Both the position numbers and the translations under genes were made by a program. Below are positions 9,100-18,522 of a DNA stretch of 64,000 nucleotides, one piece after another (position 1 is the stretch's first letter; each line of letters begins with the position of its first letter). The stretch is from Gordonia humi (lineage in GTDB: Bacteria; Actinomycetota; Actinomycetes; Mycobacteriales; Mycobacteriaceae): the NCBI RefSeq assembly GCF_014197435.1, contig NZ_JACIFP010000001.1, positions 1,612,001 to 1,676,000 of the forward strand, given 5' to 3'. Below the pieces are notes generated by a model. It was not told the DNA's origin and did no database searches. It saw only the letters and a program-made list of their open reading frames with translations.

Positions 9100-9594
9100 A
9101 TGAAGATGAGTGAAGGCCTCGAAGTCGCTTTCGTCAAGCAGATCACCCGTGAGTACGAGTCGTCGTTCCTCTACCGTCAGCTCGCCATCGAGGTGGAGCT
9201 GCGCGATCTGCCGGGTATGGCGTCGTGGCTGCGCGCCCAGGCCGCCGAAGAGCTCACCCACGCCGAGAAGCTGATCACCCACCTCACCGACCGGGACAAC
9301 CACCCGGTGATCGGTGACATCTCGATCCCGTCGATCAAGGTCGAGGAGATCGCCGACGTCTTCGAGACCGCGCTCGAGGCCGAGCGGGCGGTGTCCGCGG
9401 GCATCCGTGAGCTGTACCGCCAGGCGGAGGAGGAGCACGATCTCGACTCGCGTCCCACCATCGACTGGTTCATCTCCGAGCAGGTCGAGGAGGAGGCCAC
9501 GGTCTCGGAGATCCTCGGCCGACTCCGCATGGTCGCGGGCGACGGTTCGGGCCTGCTGCGCATCGACGCCGAGCTGGCCTCCAGCGGCGTCTGA
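9100..9594 (+). CDS. Non-heme ferritin
   Basis: A 164-residue ferritin subunit, a four-helix bundle that oxidises Fe(II) and stores iron in a 24-mer shell. Ferroxidase-site residues are visible in REYESSFLYRQLA (helix A), AAEELTHAEKL (the ExxH of helix B) and the later FISEQVEEEATV stretch. The start MKMSEGLEVAF at 9100 has only weak AGGTG behind it. The second ATG at 9106 is possible. It resembles mycobacterial BfrB more than heme-binding BfrA. The long upstream region holds candidate iron boxes, and a strong terminator follows. Confidence 0.9.
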   Translation: MKMSEGLEVAFVKQITREYESSFLYRQLAIEVELRDLPGMASWLRAQAAEELTHAEKLITHLTDRDNHPVIGDISIPSIKVEEIADVFETALEAERAVSAGIRELYRQAEEEHDLDSRPTIDWFISEQVEEEATVSEILGRLRMVAGDGSGLLRIDAELASSGV

Positions 9595-9610
9595 GCCATT
9601 CCCACGCCAA

Positions 9611-9652
9611 GCGAATCGCCCCGTCCTTCTCACGAAGGGCGGGGCGATTCGC
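9611..9652. terminator. Bidirectional terminator hairpin
   Basis: An 18-bp stem with one G-U pair (9611-9628 with 9635-9652) and a 6-nt loop. It lies between the ferritin gene and the convergent nitrobindin gene. Confidence 0.8.
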
Positions 9653-9668
9653 TCAGTGCGTTGCGATG

Positions 9669-10286
9669 TCAGCCGATGACGCGTTTGAGTTTCGCGGACA
9701 GCCTCGGCGTGAGTTCGCCGTCGGCGTCGACGCGTTCTTCGACGTACGCGAGGTCGCCGTCGGGGACCAGGCCGTAGAGCCGCTTGGCGCCACCGGTGTG
9801 GACGCCGGTCTCGGTGCGGATCGTGACATCGGTCGTCAGATTCCAGGACGTCTGATTCAGCGGGCGCCCGTAGAACAGTTCGACGACGCCTTCGGCGTGC
9901 GTCAGGAGCAACTCGATGTCGTCGCTCTCGCTGATCCGCCAGAAACCGGATTCGCGGAGATCGGGCCGCACGTAGGCGCCCTCCTCGTCGAGGACCCATG
10001 AGCGCGACTGCCAGACGAGGTAGTCGCCGCCGTCATGGGAGACGACGATCTGCTGGCCGAACTGGTAGTCGTCGCCGGTGATCGGGTTGTGGCCTTCGCC
10101 TTCGCCTTCCCAGACACCGACCAGTGGCAGCAGCGCGAGAAGCGCGGAACTCAGGTCCGGGCCCTCGCGGAGGTTGGCCGTGTCGATCGGCAGCGGAAGA
10201 TCACCGATCGCCGGCACGTTCTTGCCGGCGGTCTCCTGAGCTCGGAGCTCAGCGTCGGAGATCGCCTCGTTGCCGGAACGAGTCAT
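9669..10286 (-). CDS. Nitrobindin-family heme protein (peroxynitrite isomerase type)
   Basis: A 205-residue protein of the bacterial FABP/nitrobindin (THAP4-like) family. These are ten-strand beta-barrels that bind heme b and convert peroxynitrite to nitrate. The family motif GxWxGxG is seen in GVWEGEGEG, followed by a regular beta-rich sequence that ends [13 protein letters not shown]. The ATG at 10286 was chosen because it overlaps the upstream small membrane gene in ATGA, indicating coupling. A longer in-frame start at 10331 lies inside that gene. The position matches Rv0813c. Which histidine binds heme cannot be settled by eye. Confidence 0.85.
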   Translation of the reverse strand: MTRSGNEAISDAELRAQETAGKNVPAIGDLPLPIDTANLREGPDLSSALLALLPLVGVWEGEGEGHNPITGDDYQFGQQIVVSHDGGDYLVWQSRSWVLDEEGAYVRPDLRESGFWRISESDDIELLLTHAEGVVELFYGRPLNQTSWNLTTDVTIRTETGVHTGGAKRLYGLVPDGDLAYVEERVDADGELTPRLSAKLKRVIG

Positions 10287-10411
10287 GACTCGTCGTTCAC
10301 CAGGCGGTAGACGGTGTACAGGGCGAACCACACGATGAGCACGGTCGCCAGGCCAAGGAGGATTTCGAAGAAGAGGACCACGGAAGCGATTCTACCGCCC
10401 GACGGTGTCAT
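10283..10411 (-). CDS. Small single-pass membrane protein
   Basis: A 42-residue open frame, too short for many gene finders. It begins [12 protein letters not shown] and has one hydrophobic segment of about 22 residues ([20 protein letters not shown]). The short tail [11 protein letters not shown] should face the cytoplasm. Its TGA overlaps the nitrobindin ATG by four bases, which supports real translation. A GTG inside (VVLFFEI) is an alternative start. No function is known. Anchoring or redox partnership with the heme protein is only a guess. Confidence 0.55.
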   Translation of the reverse strand: MTPSGGRIASVVLFFEILLGLATVLIVWFALYTVYRLVNDES

Positions 10412-10528
10412 CGCATGACCCCGGTCCGCGACTGCCGGATATGTCACATCCCGTCGACACCTGCGCGGTATCGGATCGGTTCGATCGGGGAGTCGGTGGC
10501 GAATGCGTGTCGGAAGGATTCCGGGAAG

Positions 10529-10568
10529 GCCGATGCCCCGGTCCGCTCGAGCGGACCGGGGCATCGGC
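10529..10568. terminator. Perfect 40-bp palindromic terminator
   Basis: A perfect 20-bp inverted repeat with no spacer, centred on CTCGAG. It sits 16 bp after the stop of the minus-strand sseC gene and can form a very stable hairpin, stopping the cysA-sseC transcript before the nitrobindin unit. Confidence 0.8.
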
Positions 10569-10584
10569 TATGTCTGCGATGGAC

Positions 10585-10890
10585 CTACTTCGCGACGGTG
10601 ACGTCCTGGTTGTGGACGCCGGGGCCCTCGGGCGAGACGGTGACGTCGCCGTTGCCCTGCGAGCTGAGTGCGCGGAGCGTCCAGGTGCCGGGAGCGGCGA
10701 AGAAGCGGAAGTCGCCGGTCGCCGACGCGACGACTTCGGCGGTGAACTCGCCGGTGCCGTCGAGCAGACGGACGAAGGCGCCCGCGACGGGGTTTCCCGA
10801 ACCGTCGACGACTTGACCGGTCAGGACGGTCTCCTTCTCCACGTCGACGCCGGACGGGAGGTTCTGACCCTGCTTGGGTGCTGCACACAT
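10585..10890 (-). CDS. sseC: DUF1416 / SseC-type sulfur metabolism protein
   Basis: A 101-residue protein starting MCAAPKQGQNLPSGVDVEKE. It belongs to DUF1416, called SseC in mycobacteria, with a carboxypeptidase-regulatory-like beta fold (GQVVDGSGNPVAGAFVRLLD). The conserved Cys at position 2 is present. It lies 30 bp after the rhodanese gene on the same strand, a pairing conserved as cysA2-sseC2 in M. tuberculosis. A role with the rhodanese in sulfur delivery is inferred from this linkage. The biochemical activity is unknown. Confidence 0.85.
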   Translation of the reverse strand: MCAAPKQGQNLPSGVDVEKETVLTGQVVDGSGNPVAGAFVRLLDGTGEFTAEVVASATGDFRFFAAPGTWTLRALSSQGNGDVTVSPEGPGVHNQDVTVAK

Positions 10891-10920
10891 GTGTCCATTC
10901 CTCTCAGATGAAGTCGACGA

Positions 10921-11748
10921 CTAGATCTCGACCGGGGCGCCGACCAGCGAGCCGTACTCGACCCAGCTGCCGTCGTAGTTCTTCACGTTCTTCTTGCCCA
11001 GCAGTTCCTGCAGAACGAACCACGTGTGGCTCGAACGCTCGCCGATGCGGCAGTAGGCGATGGTCTCCTTGGCGTCGTCGAAGCCCTTGTCCGCGTACAG
11101 TGCGGTGAGGTCGTCGTCGGACTTGAAGGTGCCGTCCTCGTTGGCGGTCGACGACCACGGGATGTTGATCGCGCCCGGAACGTGACCGCGCTGCTGAGCC
11201 TGCTCCTGCGGGAGGTGCGCCGGCGCGGCGATCTTGCCGGAGAACTCGTCGGGGCTGCGGACGTCCACCAGGTTCTTGGAGCCGATCGAGTCGATGACCT
11301 CGTCGCGGAAGGCGCGGATCGAGGTGTCGGCGGCCTGCGCGACGTAGTCGGTGGCCTCGCGGGTCACGGCGTCGCTGCTGAGCTCGCGGCCGTCGAGCTC
11401 CCACTTCTTGCGGCCGCCGTCGAGCAGACGGACATCCTGGTGACCGTAGATCTTGAAGTACCAGTAGGCGTACGCGGCGAACCAGTTGTTGTTGCCGCCG
11501 TACAGGACCACGGTGTCGTCGTTGGCGACGCCGCGCTCGGACAGCAGCTTCGAGAAGCCCTCGGCGTCCAGGAAGTCGCGGCGGACGCCGTCCTGCAGGT
11601 CCTTGCGCCAGTCCAGGCGGATGGCGCCCGGGATGTGGTTCAGGTCGTAGATGGAGGTGTCTTCGTCGACCTCGACGAACACGACCTTGTCGGTGTTCAG
11701 ATTCTGCTCAGCCCAATCGGCGCTGACCAGGACGTCGGAGCGTGCCAT
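10921..11748 (-). CDS. cysA2: Thiosulfate sulfurtransferase (rhodanese)
   Basis: A 275-residue two-domain rhodanese that moves sulfane sulfur from thiosulfate to cyanide or other acceptors. The C-terminal domain has the active-site loop CRIGERS with catalytic Cys233. The N-terminal domain is the inactive copy. The start MARSDVLVSADW at 11748 has AAAGGA at a good distance. The open frame runs 46 codons further upstream without a comparable ribosome site. It matches M. tuberculosis CysA2 (Rv0815c) in position and is followed by sseC. The thiX gene that lies next to it in M. tuberculosis is absent here. Confidence 0.92.
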   Translation of the reverse strand: MARSDVLVSADWAEQNLNTDKVVFVEVDEDTSIYDLNHIPGAIRLDWRKDLQDGVRRDFLDAEGFSKLLSERGVANDDTVVLYGGNNNWFAAYAYWYFKIYGHQDVRLLDGGRKKWELDGRELSSDAVTREATDYVAQAADTSIRAFRDEVIDSIGSKNLVDVRSPDEFSGKIAAPAHLPQEQAQQRGHVPGAINIPWSSTANEDGTFKSDDDLTALYADKGFDDAKETIAYCRIGERSSHTWFVLQELLGKKNVKNYDGSWVEYGSLVGAPVEI

Positions 11749-11854
11749 GTGTGTTCCTTTCGCTGCAGGTGTGCGTGCTCGCCCGCCGGGCGGTCGCAGG
11801 ACCGGGTTGGATTCGGGGACGAATCTACAACAGCGAATGCCGAGCGGACGGGCG

Positions 11855-12745
11855 TCAGCGGCCGTGAAAATCTCGGGGCTTGACAATCCGCGACTTCGTG
11901 TTCCCGGCGACGATGAGATCGCTTCCCCTGCTCAGGGCCTTGTCGGCGGCGACGTTCCAGGCCATCGGGAGCACCGGAAGGACGGCGGAGAAGCGGTCGA
12001 GAACATGTGCGTAAAACTCCGCCGGGACATCGTCGGAGTAGTGCATCTCGGGGCCGTCGTACAGCTTGGTCGCCTCGATGTGAACACGACCGTCGTCGCC
12101 GACGAATACTTTTGCGCTCACGCTGACCTTGGCCTTGGCCGCGGTGTACTCGACTGCCGACGGCGGATACTGCCCTTGCCGCTCGGGAGATCCGGGGAAC
12201 GGAACGGTGCCGCTGAGCATGATGCCGTCGGTGCGCTCCACCAGACCGTCGCCCGGGCCGCCCGCTCCGGCCTTGTCCTCCGGGCCCGGAGTGTTGATGT
12301 AGAGGTCGGTGATCCCCATGAGTCGGCCGAGATTCACCGAGTCGATGCGGGTCTCCGCATCGACGGAGCCCGCGGCGATCTCCGTGTCGGCGTCGACCTC
12401 CCAGATGCTGCCGGTCGCGGCGTCACCGAGCCTGGCGTCCATCGTCACCGTGCATTCTCCGCGGTCGCCGCAGCCGCCGACGCGGACTCCGCGGGCGCTG
12501 ACCAGGATCGATGGGAACGGCCCGGACGTGTCGGTCAGGAACGGAAACCCGCCGATCGTGACCTCCGGCTCGAACCGCACGCCCGCCGACTGCTCCACGG
12601 CCGCCGCCAGTCGATGTTCGGCGCGCGAGGCCGCGACGTTGTCGGCGAGGAAACCGATGACCACGACGATCACCACGACGACCACGGTCGCCGCGGCGAC
12701 CTGTGCCGCGCGTCGCGCGGGTCGGATTCGGGGCGTGGCGGTCAT
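11855..12745 (-). CDS. lmeA: DUF2993 / LmeA-type phospholipid-binding protein
   Basis: A 296-residue exported protein. It has a short cytosolic leader MTATPRIRPARRAAQ and one membrane segment (about residues 15-35, rich in Val/Ile). A DUF2993 domain follows, with FLADNVAASRAEHRLAAAV and the GFPFLT motif. In mycobacteria LmeA (Rv0817c) binds phosphatidylinositol mannosides in the periplasm and is needed to elongate lipomannan through MptA. The ATG at 12745 lies 80 bp from the divergent glnR start, as in mycobacteria. Function is by family and synteny. Confidence 0.82.
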   Translation of the reverse strand: MTATPRIRPARRAAQVAAATVVVVVIVVVIGFLADNVAASRAEHRLAAAVEQSAGVRFEPEVTIGGFPFLTDTSGPFPSILVSARGVRVGGCGDRGECTVTMDARLGDAATGSIWEVDADTEIAAGSVDAETRIDSVNLGRLMGITDLYINTPGPEDKAGAGGPGDGLVERTDGIMLSGTVPFPGSPERQGQYPPSAVEYTAAKAKVSVSAKVFVGDDGRVHIEATKLYDGPEMHYSDDVPAEFYAHVLDRFSAVLPVLPMAWNVAADKALSRGSDLIVAGNTKSRIVKPRDFHGR

Positions 12746-12825
12746 CGGGTCTATTCTGTCATCACATCTTCTAGGAGCTGCGACCAGCGTCGATCGCACT
12801 CAGGCCACGACGAGTGGAGTGGTGA

Positions 12826-13527
12826 GTGGACCTGTTGCTGTTGACTGCGGAGTCGTCGCCCGACGCCGTACTCGAATCTCTGACATTGCTGCCGCATGAG
12901 GTGAGCACCGCGGCGGCGGACACGTCGTCGCTGGTGAACGCGGCCGACGCCGACCTCGTACTGGTGGACGCCCGTACCGATCTGACCACGGCTCGCGGTC
13001 TGTGTCGCCTGCTCGAGGCGACCGGTTCCCGCGTGGTCGCGGTGGTCGGGGAGGGCTCCCTGGTGGCGGTGAGCGCCGATTGGGGCATCGACGACTTCCT
13101 CCTGCCCGGCACCGGACCGGCGGAACTCGACGCACGGCTTCGTCTGGCGTTGGCGCGAGGAACGTCGCCGGAGCCCGAGCAGTCCGACAAGGTGACCCTC
13201 GGTGAGCTCGTCATCGACGAGAGCACCTACACCGCTCGGCTGCGTGGGCGTCCGATCGACCTCACCTACAAGGAGTTCGAACTCCTCAAGTATCTCGCGC
13301 AGAACGCCGGCCGCGTGTTCACGCGCGCGCAGCTCCTGCACGAGGTGTGGGGGTACGACTTCTTCGGCGGCACCCGCACCGTCGACGTGCACGTCCGTCG
13401 TCTGCGCGCGAAACTCGGCTCCGACCACGAGTCGCTGATCGGCACCGTCCGCAACGTGGGGTACAAGGCGGTGAAGCCCGCCTCGAGCAGATCGTCGGAC
13501 GAGTCGAACTCGGGCGAGCCCGACTGA
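12826..13527 (+). CDS. glnR: GlnR-type orphan response regulator
   Basis: A 233-residue OmpR-type regulator. The receiver-like domain holds Asp48 in LVLVDART. A winged-helix domain occupies about residues 125-222 with the usual [25 protein letters not shown] and VRNVGYK motifs. No histidine kinase gene lies near, as expected for GlnR, which controls nitrogen assimilation without classic phosphorylation. It starts with GTG behind a GGAGTGGTGA stretch. The place between lmeA and mshD is the same as Rv0818. The tail is Ser/Asp-rich. Confidence 0.9.
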   Translation: MDLLLLTAESSPDAVLESLTLLPHEVSTAAADTSSLVNAADADLVLVDARTDLTTARGLCRLLEATGSRVVAVVGEGSLVAVSADWGIDDFLLPGTGPAELDARLRLALARGTSPEPEQSDKVTLGELVIDESTYTARLRGRPIDLTYKEFELLKYLAQNAGRVFTRAQLLHEVWGYDFFGGTRTVDVHVRRLRAKLGSDHESLIGTVRNVGYKAVKPASSRSSDESNSGEPD

Positions 13528-13569
13528 CCCGGCCGGTCGAGCCCACCCGGTCGCACTACCCTCGAACCC

Positions 13570-14457
13570 ATGAGCAACTCCTTCCCGACCAGAATCGTGC
13601 GCGGTGCGTTGACCGCGGCAGACGTCGACACCGCACTGGCGATGATCGCCACGGCCGAGGCGGTGGACGGGGTCGAACCGCTGAGCGAACAGCATCGGCT
13701 GGCGATCCGCGACGGGGGAGCGCTGCACGTGCTCACCGAGCACGGCTACGGCAACGTCCTCGCGCCGCGCGAGGGAGAAGCTCCGATGGCCGAAGCCGTG
13801 GTTCATCCCGATCACCGGGACGGCGGCCGGGGCCGCGCACTGATCGCGGCGGTCCTCGACGCGGCGACCGAATTCGGCGAGCGACCCCAGGTGTGGGCCC
13901 ACGGGGACCTGCCCGCCGCCAAGAGGGTCGCGGCCGTGCTCGGTCTGGAACGTCACCGTGAACTCCTGCAGCTGCGCCGTCGCGTGGCCGAGCCGCTGCC
14001 GGAGCCGTCCGCGCGCGAGGATCTCGTCGTCCGCACGTACCGTCCGGGCGACGACGCCGAGATCATCCGGGTGAACAACGCGGCCTTCGACTGGCACCCC
14101 GAACAAGGGGGCTGGACTCGGCGCGACGTCGATGAGCGGACCGGTTCGGAGTGGTTCGATCCGGCGGGCGTCTTCCTCGCCTTCGACGCCGCCGACCCCG
14201 ATCGGCTCCTCGGATTCCACTGGACGAAGGTCGACAAGCCCGGGTTGGGCGAGGTGTACATCGTCGGCGTCGACCCGGCGGCACAGGGTCGCGGACTCGG
14301 GCGGCTGCTCACCCTCGCTGGGTTGAACTATCTGGCCGATCGCGACCTCGACGAAGTGGAACTGTACGTCGAAGGCGACAACACGGCCGCTCTTCACACC
14401 TACCGCAAACTGGGTTTCACCACGTACCGCGGCGACATCACCTATCGAAAGCCGTGA
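13570..14457 (+). CDS. mshD: Mycothiol synthase
   Basis: A 295-residue enzyme with two tandem GNAT domains. It acetylates Cys-GlcN-Ins with acetyl-CoA to finish mycothiol, the main low-molecular-weight thiol of actinobacteria. The C-terminal active domain shows the acetyl-CoA binding motif DPAAQGRGLGRLL and the end motif YRKLGFTTYRGDITY. The N-terminal copy keeps VHPDHRDGGRGRALI. The gene is 42 bp after glnR and on the same strand. A compact hairpin follows the stop. Length and order match Rv0819. Confidence 0.93.
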   Translation: MSNSFPTRIVRGALTAADVDTALAMIATAEAVDGVEPLSEQHRLAIRDGGALHVLTEHGYGNVLAPREGEAPMAEAVVHPDHRDGGRGRALIAAVLDAATEFGERPQVWAHGDLPAAKRVAAVLGLERHRELLQLRRRVAEPLPEPSAREDLVVRTYRPGDDAEIIRVNNAAFDWHPEQGGWTRRDVDERTGSEWFDPAGVFLAFDAADPDRLLGFHWTKVDKPGLGEVYIVGVDPAAQGRGLGRLLTLAGLNYLADRDLDEVELYVEGDNTAALHTYRKLGFTTYRGDITYRKP

Positions 14458-14503
14458 CGGCCATCAGGTGATTCGCTCGCGCGTCATCTTCTGTTCGCCT
14501 AGT

Positions 14504-14525
14504 CGACCGCATTGTTATGCGGTCG
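14504..14525. terminator. Hairpin between mshD and pstS
   Basis: Perfect 9-bp arms CGACCGCAT and ATGCGGTCG with a TGTT loop. It is 46 bp after mshD and 89 bp before pstS. It lacks a T tract, so it may be an actinobacterial-type terminator or an operator of the pst operon. Confidence 0.5.
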
Positions 14526-14614
14526 GACATCTATGCGTCGCCTCCGGCTAACCGGGCGTGGATAGGTTCGCTTCGAACATGCCCCGAAGCAGACCCGAAA
14601 GGCCAACGACTCCC

Positions 14615-15688
14615 ATGAGCGTCAACCCCAAGCTCGTTCGCAGCGCCGGAGCCGCCGCCGCCACCGCCGTGGCGGCAACCCTCGTCCTGTCCGCCTGCAG
14701 TGGCGGCGACTCCTCCGACGGTGGATCGGTCACCGGCGAGGGCTCGACGGCCCAGCAGAAGGCGATGGAGCACTTCGCCGACGTCCTGACGCAGGAGGGT
14801 GGCGTCAACCTCGACTACACCGGCTCCGGTTCCGGTGACGGCATCAAGAAGTTCATCGCGGGCGACGTCGACTTCGCCGGTTCCGACTCGGCCCTGAAGG
14901 ACGACGAGGCGGCCAAGGCCAAGACCCGCTGCGGAGGCAACGACGCCTGGCACATCCCGCTGGTCGCGGGCCCGGTCGCGGTCGCCTTCAACCTCGACGG
15001 CGTGGAGAAGCTGACGCTGAACCCGGCGACCCTCGCGAAGATCTTCGACTCGAAGATCACCAAGTGGAACGATCCGGCCATCGCCGCCCTGAACCCGGGC
15101 GTCAAGCTGCCGAGCACCGACATCATCCCGGTGCACCGCAGCGACAGCTCCGGCACCACGGAGAACTTCACCAAGTTCCTCAACGCGAACGCCGCGTCCG
15201 ACTGGCCGTACGAGCCGAGCAAGGAATGGGCGGGCCACGGCGGCAGCGCCGCCGCGAAGTCGACCGGTGTCGGCGACACCGTGAAGAAGACCCCGGGCTC
15301 GATCGCCTACGTCGAGTGGGGATTCGCGACCGAGAACGACGTCCCGGTCTCGCAGATCGACTTCGGTGCCGGTCCCGTCGCGCTGACCTCGGAGACCGCG
15401 GGCAAGGCGCTCGACGCCGCGAAGTTCAAGACCCCCGGCAGCAAGGACCTGGCCGTCGACAGCGATGCGCTGTTCACGATGAAGGAGCCGGGCGCGTACC
15501 CGCTGATCCTGACGACCTACGAGATCGTCTGCTCCACCGGCTACGACGACTCGTCGGTCTCGGACAACCTGAAGTCGGCGTTCACCACCATTCTCGACAA
15601 GGGGCAGGACGGTCTCTCTGACCTCGGATACGTTCCCCTCCCCGACGCGTTCAAGCAGACTCTCCGTGGCACGATCGACGCGCTGTGA
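14615..15688 (+). CDS. pstS: Phosphate ABC transporter substrate-binding lipoprotein
   Basis: A 357-residue lipoprotein with the lipobox LSAC (cysteine near residue 28) after a hydrophobic leader. The mature part has the phosphate-binding motifs TGSGSGDGIKKF, FAGSDSAL and HRSDSSGTTENF. It captures phosphate outside the membrane and hands it to PstCA. The ATG at 14615 gives a proper signal peptide. An upstream ATG at 14558 adds 19 residues and has no better ribosome site. It is the first gene of pstSCAB and its stop overlaps the pstC start. Confidence 0.95.
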   Translation: MSVNPKLVRSAGAAAATAVAATLVLSACSGGDSSDGGSVTGEGSTAQQKAMEHFADVLTQEGGVNLDYTGSGSGDGIKKFIAGDVDFAGSDSALKDDEAAKAKTRCGGNDAWHIPLVAGPVAVAFNLDGVEKLTLNPATLAKIFDSKITKWNDPAIAALNPGVKLPSTDIIPVHRSDSSGTTENFTKFLNANAASDWPYEPSKEWAGHGGSAAAKSTGVGDTVKKTPGSIAYVEWGFATENDVPVSQIDFGAGPVALTSETAGKALDAAKFKTPGSKDLAVDSDALFTMKEPGAYPLILTTYEIVCSTGYDDSSVSDNLKSAFTTILDKGQDGLSDLGYVPLPDAFKQTLRGTIDAL

Positions 15689-16734
15689 GCAGTCCAGACA
15701 TCACTGTCGGGGCCTCCGTGAGTAGCGGAGCGTCGGCAGAACCCGAGGCGGAGCAGGCTTTCGAGCCTGCTCCGCCTTCGGGCCGTGGAACCCCCTCGCG
15801 CTCGACGGGTTCGACCGTCTCCCGGGCCGGGGACCGCGTGATGCGGACCCTGTCGACCGGGTCCGGTCTGCTCGTCTCCGTCGTCATCGGACTGATCGCG
15901 ATCTTCCTGCTGATCCAGGCGGTGCCGGCCCTCGCTCAGAACACCGAGAACTTCTTCACCTATCAGGGCGCGTGGTCGACGTCGGGCGATCTGAAGTTCG
16001 GCATCCCGCGCCAGTTCTACGCGACCGTCCTCGTATCGGTGATCGCGTTGATCATCGCGATGCCGGTCGCATTGGGCATCGCCCTGTTCGTCACCGAGTA
16101 CGCGCCCAAGAGACTCGCCGGCCCGATCGCCTACACGGTGGATCTGTTGGCGGCCATCCCGTCGATCGTCTACGGCCTGTGGGGCATCCTCGTCCTCGGC
16201 CCGGCGATGGTCGGCATCAACGGCTGGCTGGTCGACAACCTCGGCTGGCTGCCGTTCTTCGCCGCGCCGGAGAACGCGGCCAACATGTCGACCGGCGGCA
16301 CGATGCTCACCGCGGGCATCGTGCTCGCGGTGATGATCCTGCCGGTCATCACGGCCGTCACTCGCGAAGTGTTCTCGCAGACGCCGCACGGGCACCGCGA
16401 AGCTGCCCTCGCCCTCGGCGCCAGCCAGTGGGAGGTGGTCCGGTACGCCGTGCTGCCGTTCGGCTTCTCCGGCTACATCTCCGGTTCGATGCTCGGTCTC
16501 GGCCGCGCGCTCGGTGAGACGATGGCGCTGATGCTGATCATCTCGACCGCCGGACCGATCAACTTCAACCTGATGGAGAGCGGAGAGACGTTCGCGACGA
16601 TCATCGCCAACAACGCCGCCGAGTTCGACAATCCGCTGAAGACCGGCGCCTACATCTCGGCCGGTCTGGTGCTGTTCGCCCTCACCTTCATCGTCAACGC
16701 GGCCGCTCGTGCCGTGATCTCCAGGAAGGCGTGA
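15685..16734 (+). CDS. pstC: Phosphate ABC transporter permease PstC
   Basis: A 349-residue membrane permease. A Ser/Pro-rich cytosolic leader of about 50 residues precedes six helices. The permease signature lies in EAALALGASQWEVVRYAVLPF. Start and stop overlap their neighbours by four bases (GTGA on both sides), so translation of the whole operon is coupled. It forms the phosphate channel with PstA. Confidence 0.95.
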   Translation: MSSPDITVGASVSSGASAEPEAEQAFEPAPPSGRGTPSRSTGSTVSRAGDRVMRTLSTGSGLLVSVVIGLIAIFLLIQAVPALAQNTENFFTYQGAWSTSGDLKFGIPRQFYATVLVSVIALIIAMPVALGIALFVTEYAPKRLAGPIAYTVDLLAAIPSIVYGLWGILVLGPAMVGINGWLVDNLGWLPFFAAPENAANMSTGGTMLTAGIVLAVMILPVITAVTREVFSQTPHGHREAALALGASQWEVVRYAVLPFGFSGYISGSMLGLGRALGETMALMLIISTAGPINFNLMESGETFATIIANNAAEFDNPLKTGAYISAGLVLFALTFIVNAAARAVISRKA

Positions 16735-17621
16735 GCATGACGACCGCTGATCTGAAACCACGCACCGGTCTCACGTCGATGTCGGGTCGCCGCAGGCTGA
16801 CCGACAACACCGCGCGTGTGGCCGTCACCCTCGCCGTGCTCCTGGCGGTGCTGCCGCTCGGCTGGCTGGTGTGGACGCTGGTGGCTCGCGGCATCGGCCC
16901 GATCCTCGACGTCGACTGGTGGACGTCGTCGGAACGCTACGGGGGCGCGGCGAACGCGATCGTCGGCACCCTGATCCAGACGGCGATCGCCGCCGTCGTC
17001 GCAGTGCCTCTCGGCGTGCTCGTCGCGATCTACCTCGTCGAGTACGGGTCCCGTAAGAGCATGCTGACGCGCGTCACGACGTTCATGGTGGACGTCCTCT
17101 CGGGTGTTCCGTCGATCGTCGCGGCCCTGTTCGTGTACGCCGTGTGGCGCACGACGCTCGGCCTGCCCCGATCGGGACTGGTCGTGGCTCTGGCGCTGGT
17201 GCTGCTGATGGTGCCGCTGGTGGTTCGAGCCACCGAGGAGATGCTCAAGATCGTCTCGCAGGATCTGCGCGAGGCCGCATACGCGTTGGGCGTCCCGAAG
17301 TGGAAGACCATTCTGCGGGTGGTGTTGCCGACCGCGATGTCGGGCATCATCACGGGCATCATGCTCGCCGTCGCACGTGTGATGGGCGAGTCCGCGCCGG
17401 TGCTGATCCTGGTGGGTGCGACCCGCGCGATGAACCTCAACCCCTTCGAGGGGAACCAACAGTCCCTGCCGCTGATGATGCTGCAGGAGTACAACAAGGG
17501 CCCGAGTGGTTTCGACACGGTGTGGGGCGCCGCGCTGACCCTGGTGATCGCGGTCGCGATCGTCTACGTCATCGCCCGTCTGCTCTCCCGGTTCACCGGC
17601 CCGATGAAGCAAGGACGCTGA
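16731..17621 (+). CDS. pstA: Phosphate ABC transporter permease PstA
   Basis: A 296-residue permease with six helices and the [22 protein letters not shown] loop that contacts PstB. The GTG at 16731 overlaps the pstC stop. An ATG two codons later (16737) is an equally good start and cannot be excluded. One base separates it from pstB. Together with PstC it forms the membrane pore of the high-affinity phosphate importer. Confidence 0.95.
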   Translation: MSMTTADLKPRTGLTSMSGRRRLTDNTARVAVTLAVLLAVLPLGWLVWTLVARGIGPILDVDWWTSSERYGGAANAIVGTLIQTAIAAVVAVPLGVLVAIYLVEYGSRKSMLTRVTTFMVDVLSGVPSIVAALFVYAVWRTTLGLPRSGLVVALALVLLMVPLVVRATEEMLKIVSQDLREAAYALGVPKWKTILRVVLPTAMSGIITGIMLAVARVMGESAPVLILVGATRAMNLNPFEGNQQSLPLMMLQEYNKGPSGFDTVWGAALTLVIAVAIVYVIARLLSRFTGPMKQGR

Positions 17622-17622
17622 C

Positions 17623-18399
<777 letters not shown>

Positions 18400-18418
18400 C
18401 CGCGAGACCCGCCACGTA

Positions 18419-18453
18419 CGACGAGCCCTGGTGATCATCACCGGGGCTCGTCG
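18419..18453. terminator. Bidirectional terminator after pstB
   Basis: A 17-bp stem (18419-18435 with 18437-18453) with one mismatch lies between pstB and the convergent aldehyde dehydrogenase gene. Confidence 0.8.
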
Positions 18454-18522
18454 CATCCGTTCGACCGGCCCCCGTCTGGCCGTGCCCGGTCGTCTTCTTC
18501 TCGCCGGTCGGGCGTCGAGGCC

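Noticed and set aside
12751..14397. A 548-codon minus-strand open frame over glnR and mshD
   Set aside because: glnR and mshD on the plus strand have full motifs and conserved order.
14458..14614. A Pho box before pstS
   Set aside because: I could not find convincing direct repeats of the PhoP type. Only a hairpin stands out.
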